Shown here piece after piece: positions 5,652-7,480 of a stretch of 7,480 nucleotides of DNA; positions within the stretch are counted from its first letter, which is position 1, and the number at the start of each line of letters is the position of its first letter. The stretch comes from Enterovirga sp. (GTDB taxonomy: Bacteria > Pseudomonadota > Alphaproteobacteria > Rhizobiales > Beijerinckiaceae), in assembly GCA_028290385.1 (NCBI GenBank), contig JAQGJZ010000081.1:1-7480 (forward strand), given 5' to 3'. The notes under the pieces are model-generated. The model saw only the letters and a program-made list of their open reading frames with translations. It made no database searches and had not been told where the DNA came from. The position numbers were made by a program, and so were the translations under genes.

Positions 5652-7076
5652 CTAGCCGCGGCCGTACACGTCCTCCACGCGGATGATGTCGTCCTCGCCG
5701 AGATAGGAGCCGGACTGGACCTCGATCATCTCGAGCGGGATGTGCCCGGGATTTTCCAGCCGGTGCGTGTCGCCCTGCGGAATAAAGGTCGATTGGTTCT
5801 CGTAGAGCATGAACACGCGCTCGCCGCAGGTGATCTGGGCGGCGCCGCGCACGACGATCCAATGCTCGGCGCGGTGCCGGTGCAGTTGCAGCGACAGGCG
5901 TCCGCCCGGCTTCACGGTGATCAGCTTCACCTGGAACCGGTCGCCCGCGATCAGGGAGCGGTAGCTGCCCCAGGGGCGGTGCACCTCGCTGTGGGTCGTC
6001 GCTTCCGCGAACCCCTTCAGGCGGACGAGTTCGAGCGCCTCCTTGACGCCCTGGGCTCGCGACTTGTCGGCAACAAGGATCGCATCGTCGCTTGCGATCA
6101 CGACGAGGTTCTCGACCCCGACGGTCGCTACGAGGTGATGGTCCGAACGGATCAGCGAGTTGCGCGTGTCGTACCCGACGGCCTTGCCGAGCAGCACGTT
6201 GCCCTGCTGATCGGGCACATGCGCGGCGTGGATCGCGTCCCAGGCGCCGAGGTCGCTCCAATCGAGCTCCGCCCGGAGCACCGCCGTGCGCTGGCTCCGC
6301 TCCATGATGGCGTAGTCGATGGAGATGGATTGCAGCTCCTGGAAGGCCTTCGTGCCGAGGCGGAGGAAATCGGCATCATTCGTGGCGCCTGAGACGGCCT
6401 CGCGGACGCCCGCGATCAGGTCCGGGCAGAGTTGCTCGGCCTCCTCCAGCATGGTCGCGGCCGAGAACAGGAAGATCCCGGAATTCCACACGTTATTGCC
6501 CGAGGCGACGAGCCGTTCAGCGGCCGCCAGTGCGGGCTTCTCGATGAAGCGGGCAACGCGGCGCACGGAGGATGTCGCGTCGGGCACCGCCTCGTCGCCG
6601 ATCTCGATGTAGCCGTAGCCCGTCTCCGGGCGATCGGGCGCGATGCCGAACAGGCAGATCCAGCCGGCGCGGGCGGCCGGCGCCGCTTCCTCGACGAGGG
6701 CCTGAAACGCGCTCGGGTTCTTCACGAGGTGGTCGGACGGCAGCAGGAGCACCAGCCCGCCCGGGTTCTGCTGCTCGACGAGCAGGCTTGCGACAAACGC
6801 GACCGCCGCCGTGTTCCGCCCCTCCGGCTCGAGCACGATCGGCGCGCGCGGGGTCCCAAGGGCCTCGACCTGATCCGCCACCACGAACCGATGCGCTTCG
6901 TTGGCCACGAGCACCGGCGGGGCAAAACCCGTCCCCGTCACGCGGACCACCGTGTCCTGCAACAACGTGCGCTCGCCGAAAAAAGCCTGGAACTGCTTCG
7001 GCATGGACGCGCGCGAGATCGGCCACAGCCGCGTTCCCGTGCCGCCGCACATGATGAAAGGAGTGATGAGCTGCAT
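5652..7076 (-). CDS. manC: Mannose-1-phosphate guanylyltransferase / mannose-6-phosphate isomerase (bifunctional, type II)
   Basis: A 474-residue cytoplasmic enzyme making GDP-mannose, with a fused isomerase cupin that interconverts fructose-6-phosphate and mannose-6-phosphate. Seen: nucleotidyltransferase domain with CGGTGTRLWP (10-19), KQF (27-29), EPEGRNTA (83-90), LLPSDH (111-116), GYGYIE (153-158), FIEKP (177-181) and NSGIFLF (198-204). A linker beta-helix follows, then the C-terminal isomerase domain from about 360: RPWGSY (367-372), QLHRHRAEHW (397-406) with His399/His401 as probable metal ligands, and FIPQGDTHRLENPG (431-444). Length matches AlgA/XanB/CpsB enzymes. ATG 7076 is chosen because the family begins a few residues before the GGTGTRLWP loop. 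An upstream GTG (7115) would add 13 residues and overlaps a candidate -10 box. No clear ribosome-binding site precedes either start. No capsule or GDP-sugar genes follow, so the polysaccharide it serves is not shown here. Confidence 0.95.
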   Translation of the reverse strand: MQLITPFIMCGGTGTRLWPISRASMPKQFQAFFGERTLLQDTVVRVTGTGFAPPVLVANEAHRFVVADQVEALGTPRAPIVLEPEGRNTAAVAFVASLLVEQQNPGGLVLLLPSDHLVKNPSAFQALVEEAAPAARAGWICLFGIAPDRPETGYGYIEIGDEAVPDATSSVRRVARFIEKPALAAAERLVASGNNVWNSGIFLFSAATMLEEAEQLCPDLIAGVREAVSGATNDADFLRLGTKAFQELQSISIDYAIMERSQRTAVLRAELDWSDLGAWDAIHAAHVPDQQGNVLLGKAVGYDTRNSLIRSDHHLVATVGVENLVVIASDDAILVADKSRAQGVKEALELVRLKGFAEATTHSEVHRPWGSYRSLIAGDRFQVKLITVKPGGRLSLQLHRHRAEHWIVVRGAAQITCGERVFMLYENQSTFIPQGDTHRLENPGHIPLEMIEVQSGSYLGEDDIIRVEDVYGRG

Positions 7077-7114
7077 TGTTTTTGGGACCAGCAGGATGAT
7101 TGCGAGACGCGGCA

Positions 7115-7143
7115 CTCATAAGCAGGCTAGCGGCGATCGCCAA
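7115..7143 (-). promoter_or_regulatory. Candidate sigma70-type promoter for manC
   Basis: On the minus strand TTGGCG (7143-7138) and TATGAG (7120-7115) are separated by 17 bp; each matches 4 of 6 consensus bases. Transcription would start near 7108, giving a leader of about 30 nt to ATG 7076. The palindrome GGCGATCGCC (7132-7141) overlaps the -35 box and could be an operator, but a 10-bp GC-rich palindrome may arise by chance. A TTGACT at 7232-7227 farther upstream has no good partner -10. Confidence 0.35.
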
Positions 7144-7388
7144 ATACCACGGCCAGCTTGCCTCTTCGCCGATCTCGGACGCGATCTCGCCGCAGGGCGC
7201 GCGGACGTCTGAGCGCGCGGCCCGATAGTCAACGAAACACGCCCCGTGGCAGGGCGGCCGAATCGCTTCGACCGCCCGCCCCGGAGGCAGGTTGCGCTGG
7301 ACCGGCCCGGCCTCCTGATTTACCGCCGCCCGAAGCAATCGCGCCGGAACCGGATCGGCTGGCCAGTGCGAGAATCGGGAGCAAGCGG
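7144..7388. other. Intergenic stretch upstream of manC
   Basis: Together with the promoter region, about 310 bp between the manC start and the possible rightward start at 7389 show no recognisable protein or RNA gene. Open frames here are short on conserved features and typical of high-GC DNA. The only local structure seen is a direct repeat of GATCTCG at 7171-7177 and 7183-7189 (12-bp spacing). Confidence 0.5.
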
Positions 7389-7480
7389 GTGATTACACGT
7401 AGGAGCGCATGGCTGGGAGAGGCTGTCGCGGCCGCAGGCGACGCCTCCCTGCCCCGGGCCACGGCCCAGGGGAGCTGCAG
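7389..7480 (+). CDS. Possible start of a rightward gene running off the window
   Basis: A GTG at 7389-7391 is preceded by GGGAG (7377-7381) at 7 nt spacing, and its frame stays open to the window edge (30 codons). Codons 13-30 have G or C at the third position almost throughout and often G at the first, a coding-like pattern for this genome. The visible peptide (ITRRSAWLGEAVAAAGDA and onward) matches no family I recognise. The same frame is also open upstream, so the start is uncertain. A competing frame from ATG 7409 (AGGAG only 3 nt upstream) gives an Arg/Gly/Pro-rich peptide that looks less likely. Confidence 0.25.
   Translation, partial: MITRRSAWLGEAVAAAGDASLPRATAQGSC

Noticed and set aside
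3842..5686. A 614-codon plus-strand open frame opposite ggt
   Set aside because: It mirrors ggt, which carries a complete set of active-site residues; the antisense translation is Arg/Ala/Gly-rich with no family features.
5289..6392. Plus-strand open frame across the ggt/manC junction
   Set aside because: It is antisense to two confident genes and its protein shows no motif; high GC leaves few stops in this frame.
6517..7338. Minus-strand frame from a TTG at 7338, with a hydrophobic stretch (WPWYLAIAASLLMSA) upstream of manC
   Set aside because: It continues in the wrong frame into manC as Arg/Gly-rich sequence; the hydrophobic stretch looks accidental and overlaps the candidate promoter.
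7229..7462. A 77-codon minus-strand open frame upstream of manC
   Set aside because: No conserved features or convincing ribosome-binding site, and the composition resembles shadow frames; the opposite strand frame at 7389 has the better coding signature.
1..7480. CRISPR arrays, tRNA/rRNA genes, insertion sequences, toxin-antitoxin or phage-defence genes
   Set aside because: I looked for regularly spaced repeats, cloverleaf-like segments, transposase motifs and terminal inverted repeats on both strands and saw none; the window reads as ordinary chromosomal genes.

Overview
The window is very GC-rich, densely coding DNA, with codon third positions dominated by G and C. Gene content points to a Gram-negative alphaproteobacterium: a Kdo2-lipid A type acyltransferase, periplasmic gamma-glutamyltransferase, a LemA lipoprotein and a ManC-type sugar nucleotide enzyme. 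Hyphomicrobiales or Rhodospirillales are plausible, but I cannot name a genus. Nothing looks recently transferred: there is no insertion sequence, tRNA, integrase, CRISPR array or obvious change in composition.

Layout. Bases 1-699 (+) hold the 3' part of a lipid A acyltransferase (LpxL/HtrB family). It converges on, and overlaps by 53 bp, a packed minus-strand run covering about 647-7076. In transcription order (right to left) that run is: manC (mannose-1-phosphate guanylyltransferase/mannose-6-phosphate isomerase, 7076-5652); ggt (gamma-glutamyltransferase, 5602-3839); a LemA lipoprotein (3824-3228); a YgcG-type TPM-domain protein with a signal peptide (3203-2409); a shorter membrane-anchored TPM-domain protein (2404-1796); and a heme-free, plant-like sulfite oxidase family molybdenum enzyme (1741-647). 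Gaps between them are 49, 14, 24, 4 and 54 bp, so one operon or two overlapping ones is likely. Bases 7077-7480 are mostly non-coding. They hold a candidate manC promoter and possibly the start of a rightward gene that leaves the window.

How the genes may work together. Most products act at or feed the cell envelope: lipid A acylation, GDP-mannose for surface polysaccharide, periplasmic glutathione breakdown, and the LemA/TPM proteins. GGT releases glutamate and cysteinylglycine from glutathione, and cysteine catabolism can generate sulfite, which the last gene could oxidise. That sulfur link is inference. The least understood part is the LemA-TPM-TPM triad (COG1704, COG1512 and COG3762 families). 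Its association is recurrent in bacteria as far as I recall, but I know of no settled biochemical role.
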